Source: Stentor coeruleus (taxonomy: Eukaryota > Ciliophora > Heterotrichea > Heterotrichida > Stentoridae). From it: a DNA stretch of 64,000 nucleotides. The stretch lies in contig MPUH01000129.1 in the NCBI GenBank assembly GCA_001970955.1, forward strand, positions 34,771-98,770. Reading direction: 5' to 3'. The position numbers were made by a program, and so were the translations under genes. Numbering within the stretch: position 1 is the stretch's first letter; every line of letters begins with the position of its first letter. The notes beneath the pieces were generated by a model that worked only from the letters and a program-made list of their open reading frames with translations, made no database searches and was not told the origin of the DNA. Of the stretch, positions 51,657 through 62,316 are shown one piece after another.

Positions 51657-51923
51657 TGATAATTCATATCCTCATCATAAAAACCACTTAAAAAACTTAT
51701 CATAACTAAACCTTATATAAAATTATCCTTCACTTGTTTTCCAAGTCTAAATTCTTACAAGCATTCCATTTAAAAAGCACCACCTAGCAAATATCACTTT
51801 ATATTCAATCCAATAAAAACATCATAAGCCTTTTAGAATAATCATTCAATACACAAACTTATAAAAATCACAATAATCTTCTATACATAATCAATAAACT
51901 ATAAATATTCAGAAATAAAATTT
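51657..51923. other. Intergenic stretch, C-rich
   Basis: About 270 bp, C-rich/G-poor on the plus strand, the pattern of a 3' flank of minus-strand genes. Nothing else visible. Confidence 0.4.
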
Positions 51924-52001
51924 TCATTTAGAACACTTGCTTCCGAGTGGGTTCAACCCGGAACAAAAGCGTCTATCAACAAAAGTCTCATCACGTGACA
52001 T
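51924..52001 (-). CDS. Candidate 25-residue microprotein
   Basis: ATG at 52001 to TGA at 51926-51924. The product is 25 residues, charged at the start (MSRDETFVDRRF) with two Cys (FCSGLNPLGSKCSK). Base composition is much richer in G/C than the surroundings, and codons such as CGC, CTC and CCA appear, unlike random flank. The C-rich flank to its left is what a minus-strand gene end should show. It begins 62 bp after the stop of the gene at 52064. The same GC-rich block can fold as a hairpin (TTCCG...CGGAA), so an RNA is an alternative. Confidence 0.35.
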   Translation of the reverse strand: MSRDETFVDRRFCSGLNPLGSKCSK

Positions 52002-52063
52002 TTATATATTAAATTTCTATGGTAAATATGATATGCTAAATTAAACTTTATATATAATCCAAT

Positions 52064-52345
52064 TTAAGACATATCCATTGAGTCAATTGGCTCTGGCTCT
52101 TTTTTCAGCTTACGGTTTTTCTTTTTCATAGCAACATTATGGGCTCTTTTTGTAATAATTTTTTTCGGTCCATCCATGTCGATTTCAATTTCCTCATCTA
52201 GCTTAAGTTTGCTGCAAATACCATTTAGAGCATCTTTATATTCACGTTTTTCTTTCTTTTTGTCCATTTTTTCAAGCTGCTCACGTTCCTGCCTTACCAG
52301 ATACTTGTGATATTTTTGCCTTCTTTTCGGATCATTTTTTTTCAT
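52064..52345 (-). CDS. Small highly basic protein, perhaps nucleolar
   Basis: 93 residues, about a third Lys/Arg, starting MKKNDPKRRQKYHKYLVRQE and containing KKIITKRAHNVAMKKKNRKL. This composition and size are common in ribosome-biogenesis factors and nucleolar proteins. The KRAHNVAMKKKNRKLKKE block is distinctive, but I cannot name the family. The 5' flank to the right is G-rich, as expected. Confidence 0.65.
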   Translation of the reverse strand: MKKNDPKRRQKYHKYLVRQEREQLEKMDKKKEKREYKDALNGICSKLKLDEEIEIDMDGPKKIITKRAHNVAMKKKNRKLKKEPEPIDSMDMS

Positions 52346-53252
52346 TTTTATATGAGATAAGCTAATTTTTATTTAAGATTTGGATTTTTGATGTTTAGGA
52401 ATTGTGGAGAGGGTATTTTAATCAGGTTTGATCTAGGATTGAGAGTAATATTTGGAAATTTGGAATGCATAGAATAATTTTTGTTAGTTTTTGTTGTAAG
52501 ATTTTTATTTTTTATTTGAAAAGTTTATTAAAAGCATTTAAAATGTTGAAAAATAGTTAAATTTAGAGAGAAAAAAATCATAATGATATGAGGAACTTAT
52601 TTAGATATAATTTTAAATAGCCTTTTATAAACTTTAATTTTTACTTTAAAATTAAAAAGGAATAATTCTATTGAAATAGGGACCTTAAGTTGAGTTTATT
52701 ACATAAAAGTATAACTTGAAAAATATGTTAAAGTATAAATAATAAGCATAAAAAATTATGATTTACAATGAATATCAATTATTTATATATCACTATCTTA
52801 ATATTTTATACTACTCAATGACAACTTTTTTGCATCACTTGAAAATTTATAATTTAGAATCATCTAATCCATACATAGCCAATAATATTTCCATAAAATA
52901 ATATTTTACATATATATATCATAATCAAATTTTACAATTTCATATTTTTCATCACATATAGCAACTAAATCTTTATATAATTTCAAAACTATTGTAATAA
53001 TAAAAATCTCCAATCATATTTCACGGAATATAATTTTATCTTAGTTAATATTACAATAACATAAATTCTTATAAAGAAAATTCTATCTACCATCTTACAA
53101 TATCAAACTAGTAACATTTATTCAAAATCCCACCATCAAAATTCATACTTATATTATCTAATTTCCTCTATATTTCCTATATTTATCTAAATATCATAAT
53201 CAATCTTTACATTTATAAAAAAAATCTACTTAAACTAAAATATTTTCATTTC
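52346..53252. other. Intergenic region, 0.9 kb
   Basis: G-rich to about 52520, A/T-rich in the middle, C-rich/G-poor from about 52980 to 53252. The two flanks match the minus-strand genes on either side. No gene or RNA recognised. Confidence 0.5.
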
Positions 53253-56200
53253 CTATTTAGCTCCAACACTTTGTTTCAAAATATTCTCAAAATTATTCAT
53301 CCTCTGATCAACATTCATATAATGAGTATTCAAATTCTCAAGTGCCACAAGTATAGATTTGATTTTCCCATCAAATTCTTCAGTACTTTGAACTTCCATC
53401 TGATTACAATGTTGTAAGTATGATAATTTATTCTGATGCTTCCTCCAATATATCAAAGATTCTATTTCTAACACTGATTCAGTCATTTCTAAAATATCAA
53501 TTTGTTCAGAATCAAGCTGAAATTTATTAAACAAGTCTCCTAAAATTGATATTAATAAATTCAACATTATAATAACATTAATTATTGATGCCATCATAAA
53601 ATATAGATACTGCATTGGTTTTTGTTGATCTATCGAGTCAAGATCACCCATATTTAGTTGATATGGACCTTGCCAAAGTTGTGAAATATTTTCTGCTTGG
53701 CCTGAAAGTGATGTGAAATAGATGACTCCAAAGGAAAATGTTGAGTAAAAAAAAATCGTTATAAATGGTATTGCACCTATTGTAGCTCTTATTATAAGTC
53801 TTGTATAGAATCTCGTGTTATCAAAAGCTCTAAAACCACTAAGTCCTCTGAATAAATTTAGNATAGAATCTCGTGTTATCAAAAGCTCTAAAACCACTAA
53901 GTCCTCTGAATAAATTTAGCACAGCCATGAACCAAGTGTGGAAATATAGAGTGTCTTGGCTATATGAAATACTTAAAATACTCCATGTAAAACATAAAAT
54001 TAACCTTATAATATCGATGTAATTCCAAAAACTATAAAAATACTGCAAACCAGTCATAGTCATCTGTAAAACTTCATAAAACCCAAGTACCGAATTAACA
54101 GCAATAAAAAAGTACACTAGCCACAAATCCTCATATTTAAAAGGATCATCATAATATTTTACATACCCTAAAACAATCAAAGCTGTCATAATAGCGATAT
54201 TAAGCCATAAAACCATTGTAAACAAAAGTATAAACCACCATAAATTATTCCATTTATTTCTGATATAAATCTTGATTAGCTTAGTCTGTAATATTTTATT
54301 ATTTGGACAATTAGCAATAGAATTAAGTAATTCAACACTTCCACTTGATCCAATTATATAAGGTATAGCAAAAGGTAAAGTCTTAAACACAATAGGCATT
54401 TCTTGAGAACTTTCAGAAACATCTTTAGCATCACGAATAAAGTTTTTAGAATCAACCGATTTTATATCAGAAAAATGAAGAATCGGTAATCTTTTTTTAG
54501 GAATAGCAAAACTGGGTAAATTTGGCACAGTATAAAAAATAGTATCTAAAAATCTAGGAAGATGTAATGAATGATTGTCTAAAAGGATAAGAAATTCATT
54601 TCTTATAGCATGGCAATAGTTTAAAAAGTTCTCAAAATTTGTCTCACAAAGGCTAATCATGAATGTAAGTAAACAGTCAACAGCATTTTGTGATTTCCTA
54701 TTAAGTGCATAAAATAAAGGTGAATGATTTTCTTGGTCTAAACGTATTTCAGTGCCATTGTTTAAAGTTTGTTTTAATAAAGTATCATAGTTTAAATAAG
54801 CATAAAAATGAGCTAAATTGATTTTTAAACTCCCAAATGTACTTTGGGCTATAGACACTGTTGGGGTTATATTGTTTTTGATTTTAGCCAAATACAAAAA
54901 AGTATCTAATGGACTAACAATATCAGACATTTCAAAAAACCTTAAGTTACCCACATCCCAAAGTATAATATTCAAATCTTCTCCTGCTGAAACTACATAT
55001 TTACTATCATTAGTAAAACAAACTGATCTTATTGAACTTGTATGTCCTTTAAGAATCATCTCATGTCTTTCTTCATTAGCATTCCACAGTCTTATTGTCG
55101 CATCATTAGAAGCTGAGGCGAAAATATTCCCATCTTGAGAAAAGTTCACAGATTTTATCCATTTTATATGATGACTAAATCTTTTTATATTTTTTTTAAG
55201 CTTCCAATCCCAAATATGTACTCCATTACTCCTATCACCAAGTACTAAATATTTATCATCTTTGCTTAAAGCGAGACTTTCTATCATCCCAGCTTTTGTT
55301 TCTATTTTTTCTATTTGTTTTCTTGTATTCATATCCCAAATCCTAATTGTATAATCCGCAGCTCCAGATACAATATTTTTATCATCATAAGTAACTTTGA
55401 CTGTAAAAATAGTATCAGTATGACCTTCCATTGTAGCTAATGAAATTCTTTTTTCTATATCCCACATCATAAGATTTTTATCTTGAGACCCTGATATAAT
55501 ATATTTACTATCATGTGAAGCAGTTATACAGAAAATAGAATTTTTATGGCCGTTTAAAACAGAGATATTGCTTTTTGATATAAAGTCCCAGAGGATTATT
55601 GTTTTATCCCCACTTCCACTTGCTATATATTTCATATCATTTGTTATACATACTGCCCATACTGTCTCTGTATGTCCTTGTAAATTTGTTATTTCACACC
55701 CTTTATCTAAACTCCAAACCCTAACACTTTTATCTTCACTACCAGATACTATGTAATTATCATCTTTACTTATGGCTAAGGACATTATGCATTTTGTATG
55801 ACCTTTAAGATACTTTGTCCTAACCACAGTTCCAACTTTCCATCTTCTTAATATCTTATCTGATGCTCCTGTTAACAAATACTGCCCATCTTTTGATAAG
55901 TAAAGCCCAAAAACATACCCTTCACTACCTTCTAAGTTCAGTTCTTCAGTCATGCTTTTTAGATTGAAAATCTTTATTGATTTATCAGCTGATACTGTTA
56001 TAAAATATTGACTGTCTGGTGTTGCTACAACATTTCTCACCCAGTTTTGATGAGATTTAAAAACCCCGACTTCAGTTTTTTCTTTATAACTATACACTTT
56101 GACTATATTATTTCTAGTTCCGATGATGATAAAAGAATTATTTTTCGTAACTGTCATACATTGAATAACTCCTGAGCTTGTATCGAAAGATGAAACTTTT

Positions 56201-56787
56201 TGTTGAGAACTGAAATTAAATATCCTGACTTGAGAATCCCATCCTCCACATACAACTTCACTATATGTACTTGTTAATGATAACCCAAAGACGCTACTTT
56301 TATCACAAGTTAAAGTTCCGATTAAGGTAAAATTTGATAAATCCCATATTCGGGCTGTATAATCTCCTGATCCTGAGACTAAATACTTTCCATCGTAAGT
56401 CATGGCAAAACAGTACACACCTCCAGTGTGACCGATAAGATCAGCTTTTTTTGTATTGTTTTTCCAATCCCATGCAATAACTTGATTATCCCAACCTCCT
56501 GAGAGAAGAACTTCTTCATCTTTTGTTAATTCGAGTGCGTTGATACAATTTGTATGGCCTTCTAAGATACCTATGCATTCATGGGTTGTACCATCCCAAA
56601 TACGAACCTTTTTATCTTCGGATCCAGAAAAAATATGCTTATTGTCTTCTGACATTGTACATGCCCATACTGCTCCTTCATGGCCATGGAATGGGGTATT
56701 CTCGTTTGGATTCCAACTTCGGAACTCTTTCATAATCAAATCCATCTTTGATGATGTTGAGAGTTCGTGAATTTCTGGTTCAATCAT
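53253..56787 (-). CDS. WD40-ankyrin-TRP-like channel fusion (broken by assembly artefact)
   Basis: Two frames (56787-53863 and 53861-53253) are one gene: both contain LNLFRGLSGFRAFDNTRFY because 57 bp is duplicated around the N at 53862. With one copy counted, the protein is about 1158 residues. Residues about 20-620 hold some 14 WD40 repeats (two propellers). About 640-750 has ankyrin-like features (NHSPLFYALNRKSQNAVDCL). About 850-1100 is a six-span ion channel: NLWWFILLFTMVLWLNIAIM, DLWLVYFFIAVNSVLGFYEV, then IIMLNLLISILGDLF, the TRP-type last span, followed by a helical tail. WD40 sensing plus a cation channel is unusual. The N-terminal DNA is also tandemly duplicated (56731-56980). Confidence 0.85.
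53805..53919. other. Assembly duplication around single N (53862)
   Basis: A 57-bp stretch (53805-53861) is repeated exactly at 53863-53919. Counting it once joins the two halves of the channel gene in frame, which shows that the duplication is a scaffolding artefact. Confidence 0.95.
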
Positions 56788-56980
56788 TTTATTAAACTGA
56801 GGAAAATATCTAAATGTATAAAATTCCTAGAGGATTTTATTTAAGATAGGCTAAATACATAATCAAATCCATCTTTGATGATGTTGAGAGTTCGTGAATT
56901 TCTGGTTCAATCATTTTATTATTACTGAGGAAAATATTTAAATGTATAAAATTCCTAGAGAATTTTATTTAAGATAGATT
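56731..56980. repeat. Imperfect 127-bp tandem duplication at the channel gene start
   Basis: Copy 1 (56731-56857) covers the first 19 codons and 5' flank of the channel gene. Copy 2 (56858 to about 56980) repeats them with a few substitutions and a short insertion, and so carries a second, unused start region. The differences argue for a real duplication or a mix of alleles; no N is present. Confidence 0.8.
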
Positions 56981-57121
56981 AATGGTCGCCTATTTTTGAT
57001 AAGATTTACAGTGTTTCGGTTTTTATTTATTTATCAAAATTGTCTTAATAATTCAGCTGGAAAAATGAAACCTAGTTTAGATGGGAGATAAAAAATTATT
57101 CTTTAAAATATTCTAGTAAAC

Positions 57122-57404
57122 TAAAAGGCATTATAATGGTTACTAAAATAGAATATCAATGATGTTATTTAAATAGATATGAATAGCAAATTATAAGCAT
57201 ATATATTAAAATTGAAAACAGTTTAATTAGAACATTAAAATAAATTGCTATTAAAATGGGNTAAAAGGCATTATAATGGTTACTAAAATAGAATATCAAT
57301 GATGTTATTTAAATAGATATGAATATACTAGCAAATTATAAGCATATATATTAAAAATGAAAACAGTTTAATTAGAACATTAAAATAAATTGCTATTAAA
57401 ATGG
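57122..57404. other. Near-identical duplication around single N (57261)
   Basis: About 139 bp before the N is repeated after it (57262-57404) with a 5-bp insertion (ATACT) and one substitution. The N and the near identity suggest two alleles or haplotypes placed side by side by the assembler. Confidence 0.85.
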
Positions 57405-58717
57405 ACTATCTATTAAATCAAAGCGTGCTTGAATACAAAATAAATGATAGAATCTAACTAATTAGCTTTTGATGTAAAAAATATTCTAAACACATCCTTT
57501 TGTATTATATCTACTTGCCAATAGTAAAAAATCAAGTAGTTTATTAAGTAAATAATTCATTAGTACATATCCTCTATAAAAATAAATTGAATTACTTCAT
57601 CTCATATGTTTCCTTTCTGATATGATAAGAAGTCCATTAGTTCTTAACATACTCAATCAGCTTCCACATATTTTCAATTAATTTTTGCGAATTGTCATTC
57701 AGATTATCCTTCTTTAAGTAATTGTTTTTATCTCATGTCTTTAAAACTACCTCTTTATCTTAGTCATATGAAACTTAATTTTTTGTATATTTAAGCGCTT
57801 TTATTTTATTAACCAATTCACTGAATCAAAAAAAATAGTTAAGAGATATATATTTGAATAACATTGCATGCAACGCTTTTGAGTAATGTTGAATTCAAAT
57901 ATCTATTACAATTTTTAGTTTTCTGAAATTGATTTTCGACTCCTAAAGCGTTTTTATATTGAAGTTACAAAATTATAAAATAAGATTCAAGCTTTTTTAT
58001 AGTTTCTCAATTCTTACCAAAACTTTTTGGTTCTTAGTTTTTATTACAAGAAAAGTGCTTTGCAAGTATTAAAATTTATAAATACTTATTGCTTTTCATG
58101 GATTATTAATTCATATTGCAATTAATATTTATATCCAACATCTTGATTTAATCAGAACTTAAGTTTTTTTTTATTTTTGCAATAGTCACACAAATATTGT
58201 TTCTATATTATACAATTTTCTAAATATTTCAAGTTTTTTTAAATGACGATATGTCATTTTGCATAGTGATAAAAATATTTAATTGCAAATATGCTAAATC
58301 AACTTAATCCAAAAATTAGAAAAAGTAGTCCAGATCCTAATTTTATAAAAATTTTAAAATAAAAGCTTGATAATTTGATTGATTACGCAATATAATTTCA
58401 AGTCTTAGATTTTATTTTCTCAGTTATTATTGTGATTAGCATTTTTGATTAAGTGCTTAAAATGGATTGCTAAAGGTTTGATATGATGGTTATTGACTTG
58501 GTATTATTTTTTTGTTGCAGATTAGGTACTTGAATTTTATATTTATTTATAACAATTTCGACTGTTAAAGATATTTAAAATTTAACGGATTTTAAATATG
58601 GATAGTAAATTTTATTTATATATGAAATTCCTAGGCTCGTATATAAAGTCCATATACAGCAACAGCAAAATCTAAAATAAAACTAAATATCCTAACAAAA
58701 AAAAAAAACATATTAAT
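57405..58717. other. Intergenic region, 1.3 kb, holding decayed coding DNA
   Basis: Apart from the remnant at about 57570-58200 it is A/T-rich flank. The last 200 bp before 58718 is only weakly C-rich. No intact gene. Confidence 0.4.
57570..58200 (-). pseudogene. Possible decayed gene remnant
   Basis: On the minus strand, translation gives coding-like blocks in changing frames: KYLxILILAKHFSCNKN, ETIKKLESYFIIL, KNALGVENQFQKTKNCNRYL with NSTLLKSVACN following, and DNLNDNSQKLIENMWKLIEY. Stops between are mostly TAA at positions where Gln fits, plus a few TGA and frame changes. In DNA this AT-rich, stop-bounded open stretches occur by chance, so this is tentative. Coiled-coil flavour; no family named. 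Confidence 0.33.
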
Positions 58718-59740
58718 TTATCTTAAAAAATTACTAAGGCTTAATCGTATTGCTTGAGGGTTTTGGTTCTTATCTGTGTCAAAAGTTTCCTGCTGTCTTA
58801 CTTCCTGTTTTTTAACCACTGGTTCCTCCTGTATCGACGCTGTAATTTCTTTAAGATCCTCATACCTATGTTTAATTTTCTCCAACATCTCAAGCAATAA
58901 TGAATTTGAATCTTTATCATCCTCAGTAATCTTATGTTTAACAACACTCGAATATATATTTTTTATCGATAAAGCTATTTTACCTGTCATACCCTTATAC
59001 ATAATCTCATTCTTCCTTGATTCCTCCTGATTCGCTTGTAGTATCGAAATCTTTGTATTTAATTCCTCAACTTCATTTTCTAAATTGTGTAAATAACTTG
59101 TGTTTATAGCAATACTTTCTTTTAATTTTTTACATGTAGACAAATGCCGCTGTTTTTCTTTTTCTTGATCTTCTTCGATTTTCCTACATTTAAAATTCAA
59201 ATCTTCTACACTTTTTTTCAATGTCCAGTAACGACTCATTAATTGTGGGATATCTTCATAATCTTCAGTTGAACTTACAACATCTTCTAAAAGTTTTTTG
59301 TATTTACTATATTCATCGATTTTTTTCCCAATTTCTTGAAGTTGTTCGGATATTTGGGATTTTTCGGATTTTTTCTTTTTGATGTCTTCTTCTTTAAGTT
59401 TGATGAGTTCTTCTTCTTTTTTTAATTTGTCAAGTTCATGTTTGGCTTTGTTGTCGTAGTTTTGGATGGAATTTTTTTTGTTTTCGATACTTTGCTTGAT
59501 TTGCTCTTGACGATAAGCCATTTGACGATATTTTTCTTCGAGCTCGAAAGATTTTTCTTTGTATAAGACGAGTTTGTTTGCTAGTTCTTGGGAAATTGCC
59601 CGTTCTTTTTTCTCTTTTTTGAGAAGGCGGATTGTCTGGCTTTCAAATTGATAGGAATGGACTTCTGAATGAGTGCGACTGTACATCTGATCTTTTTCTC
59701 TAGCTGACATAACATCAAGAGGTCTTAATGTCTTTTTCAT
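58718..59740 (-). CDS. CCDC42/CFAP73-like ciliary coiled-coil protein (DUF4200 type)
   Basis: 340 residues, almost all coiled coil. The stretch IGKKIDEYSKYKKLLEDVVS and then TEDYEDIPQLMSRYWTLKKS follows the conserved DUF4200 core of CCDC42/CFAP73/CFAP100 (EYxKYxxFLExVV...EFxDIxxLxxRYxTL). In algae and animals these proteins form part of the MIA complex that regulates inner-arm dynein, or connect basal body and manchette structures. The C-terminus is basic and Gln-rich. Which paralogue it is cannot be decided without a tree. Confidence 0.78.
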   Translation of the reverse strand: MKKTLRPLDVMSAREKDQMYSRTHSEVHSYQFESQTIRLLKKEKKERAISQELANKLVLYKEKSFELEEKYRQMAYRQEQIKQSIENKKNSIQNYDNKAKHELDKLKKEEELIKLKEEDIKKKKSEKSQISEQLQEIGKKIDEYSKYKKLLEDVVSSTEDYEDIPQLMSRYWTLKKSVEDLNFKCRKIEEDQEKEKQRHLSTCKKLKESIAINTSYLHNLENEVEELNTKISILQANQEESRKNEIMYKGMTGKIALSIKNIYSSVVKHKITEDDKDSNSLLLEMLEKIKHRYEDLKEITASIQEEPVVKKQEVRQQETFDTDKNQNPQAIRLSLSNFLR

Positions 59741-59912
59741 ATATATATAAAATTTCCCAAATATTTTAAGTTTTTCAATACAATCCTCAAATAATTCACT
59801 TTTTTTTTTACGTTAAAATCTTCTAAACCCTACATTCAAACAACACCTAAACCCAAAAATCCAACCATTTCATCTTCAAAAACAATTCCTAAATCATTAA
59901 TTATAATTATCC
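59741..59912. other. Short intergenic spacer
   Basis: 172 bp, with TATATATATAA just upstream of the ATG at 59740 and a C-rich part near 59912. Nothing else. Confidence 0.4.
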
Positions 59913-60323
59913 TTAGCAATACTTAATACTAATCGAGTTGCTATTCAATGCATTCTCAGCATTAATCCTAAACATTTCTATTTTTTCATTTGTCACATCA
60001 GCAAAAGGTATTCCAAACTGATGCCCATAAGCCATCTTATACAAATCTCTAAGTGGATTACTGACAAGTACAGGCGTAGGTTTAATATTAAGACAACTCA
60101 AAACATCTTTATAACTCTGTAAAGCCATCCTTAAAGCAAAATTTGGTTTTAAGCATTTATCAGCTAAAGGTAATCCTGTAACAGGTGAAGTACTATGGTT
60201 TTGTAACCAAGCTTCAATAGCTTTTTTTTCATAAGTATGACCATCTGATGTACTAACAGGATCTTCAAACATTTCATGACTAATCGGACACATTAGGTAT
60301 TTTGGAGGAGATTTTATATTCAA
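59913..60323 (-). CDS. Small U-box protein (probable E3 ubiquitin ligase)
   Basis: 136 residues. Residues about 7-75 are a complete U-box: PKYLMCPISHEMFEDPVSTS, DGHTYEKKAIEAWLQNH, SPVTGLPLADKCLKPNFALR. The Ile, Pro and Trp that contact the E2 in U-boxes are kept. U-box proteins pass ubiquitin from E2 to substrate. The rest is a short helical tail without ARM or TPR repeats, so the substrate-binding partner is unknown. The start lies 26 bp downstream of the next gene's stop on the same strand. Confidence 0.92.
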   Translation of the reverse strand: MNIKSPPKYLMCPISHEMFEDPVSTSDGHTYEKKAIEAWLQNHSTSPVTGLPLADKCLKPNFALRMALQSYKDVLSCLNIKPTPVLVSNPLRDLYKMAYGHQFGIPFADVTNEKIEMFRINAENALNSNSISIKYC

Positions 60324-60349
60324 TAACCCTTGTAATTTCTCTATATATT

Positions 60350-60880
60350 TTATACTTCATTCATTTCTCTAAGTTCAAGAACTTCTGTATTACTTGGATG
60401 GAATTGACTATGGATTTTTGATGCTAAACCTATTGGGACAAAGAGTCTTAAACTTTCAAGATTCATTTTTGATAAGTCGTTATAGTCAAGTTTTTCTTTG
60501 GTAAATGAATTCACATAGTCTCGAGCTTCGAGTTTTGTTAGGAATTTTTCTAGTTCAGAAACTTGAATGTCGTCGTTTTCCATTATTTTTTTTAGACTTA
60601 GTATTTCCCCTGAGTCTACAATGCTTTCTAGTGCTATACGTCCTGCGTTTAGAGTTGCCTCATCTTCATTCCTACCGAAACCAGCACAATATTTTGAATT
60701 ATCCACCATTATACAACACTCAAAGCATTTGTATGCCTTCTGAGTAGTTGATGCAGAAAAGGTATGAGAGCTTGAAGAGTAGTATTTTGATAAGGTCTTG
60801 ACTAGATCTGAGCTAGAAAGTTGATATATGCTTTGCTTCAAATATACCGCGGCAGACATTTTTGAATATAAATTCTTCAT
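60350..60880 (-). CDS. dsRBD-like plus SAM-like domain protein
   Basis: 176 residues. Residues about 45-90 (KCFECCIMVDNSKYCAGFGR, NEDEATLNAGRIALESIVDS) fit the second half of a double-stranded-RNA-binding domain (F-x-V...G-x-G-x-K/N-x-x-A...A...AL). Residues about 105-165 (ELEKFLTKLEARDYVNSFTK, LSKMNLESLRLFVPIGLAS) fit a SAM domain (L..Y...F....ID...L..LT..DL...GI...G.). The pairing suggests RNA regulation, but both matches are weak. The start ATG at 60880 is followed within 21 bases by a second ATG (MSAAVYL). Confidence 0.52.
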   Translation of the reverse strand: MKNLYSKMSAAVYLKQSIYQLSSSDLVKTLSKYYSSSSHTFSASTTQKAYKCFECCIMVDNSKYCAGFGRNEDEATLNAGRIALESIVDSGEILSLKKIMENDDIQVSELEKFLTKLEARDYVNSFTKEKLDYNDLSKMNLESLRLFVPIGLASKIHSQFHPSNTEVLELREMNEV

Positions 60881-61083
60881 ATTCTTAAAAAACCCCTAAT
60901 TTAATCTAACATAAATCTTATATTAACCCTATATAATCTCTTAAAATCTCCAGAAACTTATGTTTGATTATTATAAAAAAGCATATAATTTTTCCTTAAA
61001 CCCCAAAAATTCATAATAAAATTTTCATAAGTAAAAACCCATCTTAAAAATTTCCTTACTATCTATTTTTCTATTAAATGTAA

Positions 61084-62316
61084 TTATTCCTTCATATCTT
61101 CCTGTTCTTCTCTAAAAGCTCTTATATTATCTGTAGAATACAACCTATTTGGCGTATTATAAAGGTTTATCTCTTTATAGTTACTAATATCTGTTGATAC
61201 TGGAATGACTTTTTCTCTTAATTGAGTGATAAGAGTTTCAAGACTGGTCCTAAGATACTCTTTTGTGTTCTGGTTTTCCATATTGCTGATTGATGGAAAT
61301 AATGTGTACTCAGGGGCATAGTATCCAATATAATCATCCCACTCAGGGATTTTAGTATCAACTTCCAATCCACATAAAACTGAAGTTTCATAAGCCCAGC
61401 ATCTCGAAACATTTCTTATAGTATATCCTCCTCCACCAAGTACGAGCATAGGAATATTAAAGCTCTTGACAAATTTAACACATTCTCCATGACCTCTTGT
61501 TGACAGATTAAAACACCCAAGTCTATCCCCTGACAACGAATCCCCACCACACTGCATAACCACAGCTTCAGGTCTATAAGTTTCCATAATACTAGTAATC
61601 AAAGGTTTGAAAATTGTCTCATAGCTTTCATCATCCATACCTTCAGACAATGGGAAATTCACAGAATACCCATTGCCAGCTCCATATCCTATATCACTAA
61701 AATACCCCGTATCTGGAAAATAATTACCAAATTTATGAAACGAGCACGTTAACACCCTATTACTTGTATAAAAAGCTTCTTCAACACCATCACCATGATG
61801 AATATCAATATCCACATACAAAACTCTCTGATAAAACTTCAAAAGTTCTAAAATCCCCATAACACAATCATTTGTATAACAAAATCCTGAAGCTTCCTGT
61901 TCTTTAGCATGATGTAATCCTCCAGCCCAATTTATAGCAATTTTATTACGCCCTTCACAAATAGCTGTTGCACCTAAAACACTACCTGTTGTTGAAATTT
62001 TACAATAATCCCACAAGCCTTCAAAAACAGGACAATCTTCACCCATATTAAAACCTACAAACAAATCTAAGTAATCATTAAGATTGTCTGGGGTAACTGT
62101 TTTTAGAAAGTCAATATAATCTTCGGTATGATATTTTATAAGATGATCCTCTATATTTAATGTTGGTACATTGCTATCTACAACTTCAAGATGGTCAAGG
62201 ATTTTGTATGAGTCTAAAAGAGCATGAGTCATTCGGATTCTGTGAGGTTTCATTGGATGACCTGCACCATAAAAGTAATTCCCCACGTCATCATCATAGT
62301 AATATAATACCTTCAT
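61084..62316 (-). CDS. Class I histone deacetylase (Rpd3/HDAC1-like)
   Basis: 410 residues with the full class I core: [30 protein letters not shown], then [19 protein letters not shown] (catalytic His pair 135-136), [17 protein letters not shown] (zinc ligands Asp171 and His173), [17 protein letters not shown] (third zinc Asp) and [15 protein letters not shown] with the transition-state Tyr. It removes acetyl groups from histone tails in the nucleus, usually within co-repressor complexes. The C-terminal tail is short, without the long tail of animal HDAC1. All catalytic residues are present. The 5' flank is strongly G-rich on the plus strand. Confidence 0.97.
   Translation of the reverse strand: MKVLYYYDDDVGNYFYGAGHPMKPHRIRMTHALLDSYKILDHLEVVDSNVPTLNIEDHLIKYHTEDYIDFLKTVTPDNLNDYLDLFVGFNMGEDCPVFEGLWDYCKISTTGSVLGATAICEGRNKIAINWAGGLHHAKEQEASGFCYTNDCVMGILELLKFYQRVLYVDIDIHHGDGVEEAFYTSNRVLTCSFHKFGNYFPDTGYFSDIGYGAGNGYSVNFPLSEGMDDESYETIFKPLITSIMETYRPEAVVMQCGGDSLSGDRLGCFNLSTRGHGECVKFVKSFNIPMLVLGGGGYTIRNVSRCWAYETSVLCGLEVDTKIPEWDDYIGYYAPEYTLFPSISNMENQNTKEYLRTSLETLITQLREKVIPVSTDISNYKEINLYNTPNRLYSTDNIRAFREEQEDMKE

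Noticed and set aside
51965-51995. Box-B-like GGGTTCAACCC suggesting a tRNA
   Set aside because: The T-stem does not pair (GTGGG against CGGAA), there is no A box or acceptor stem, and the reverse strand is an open reading frame.
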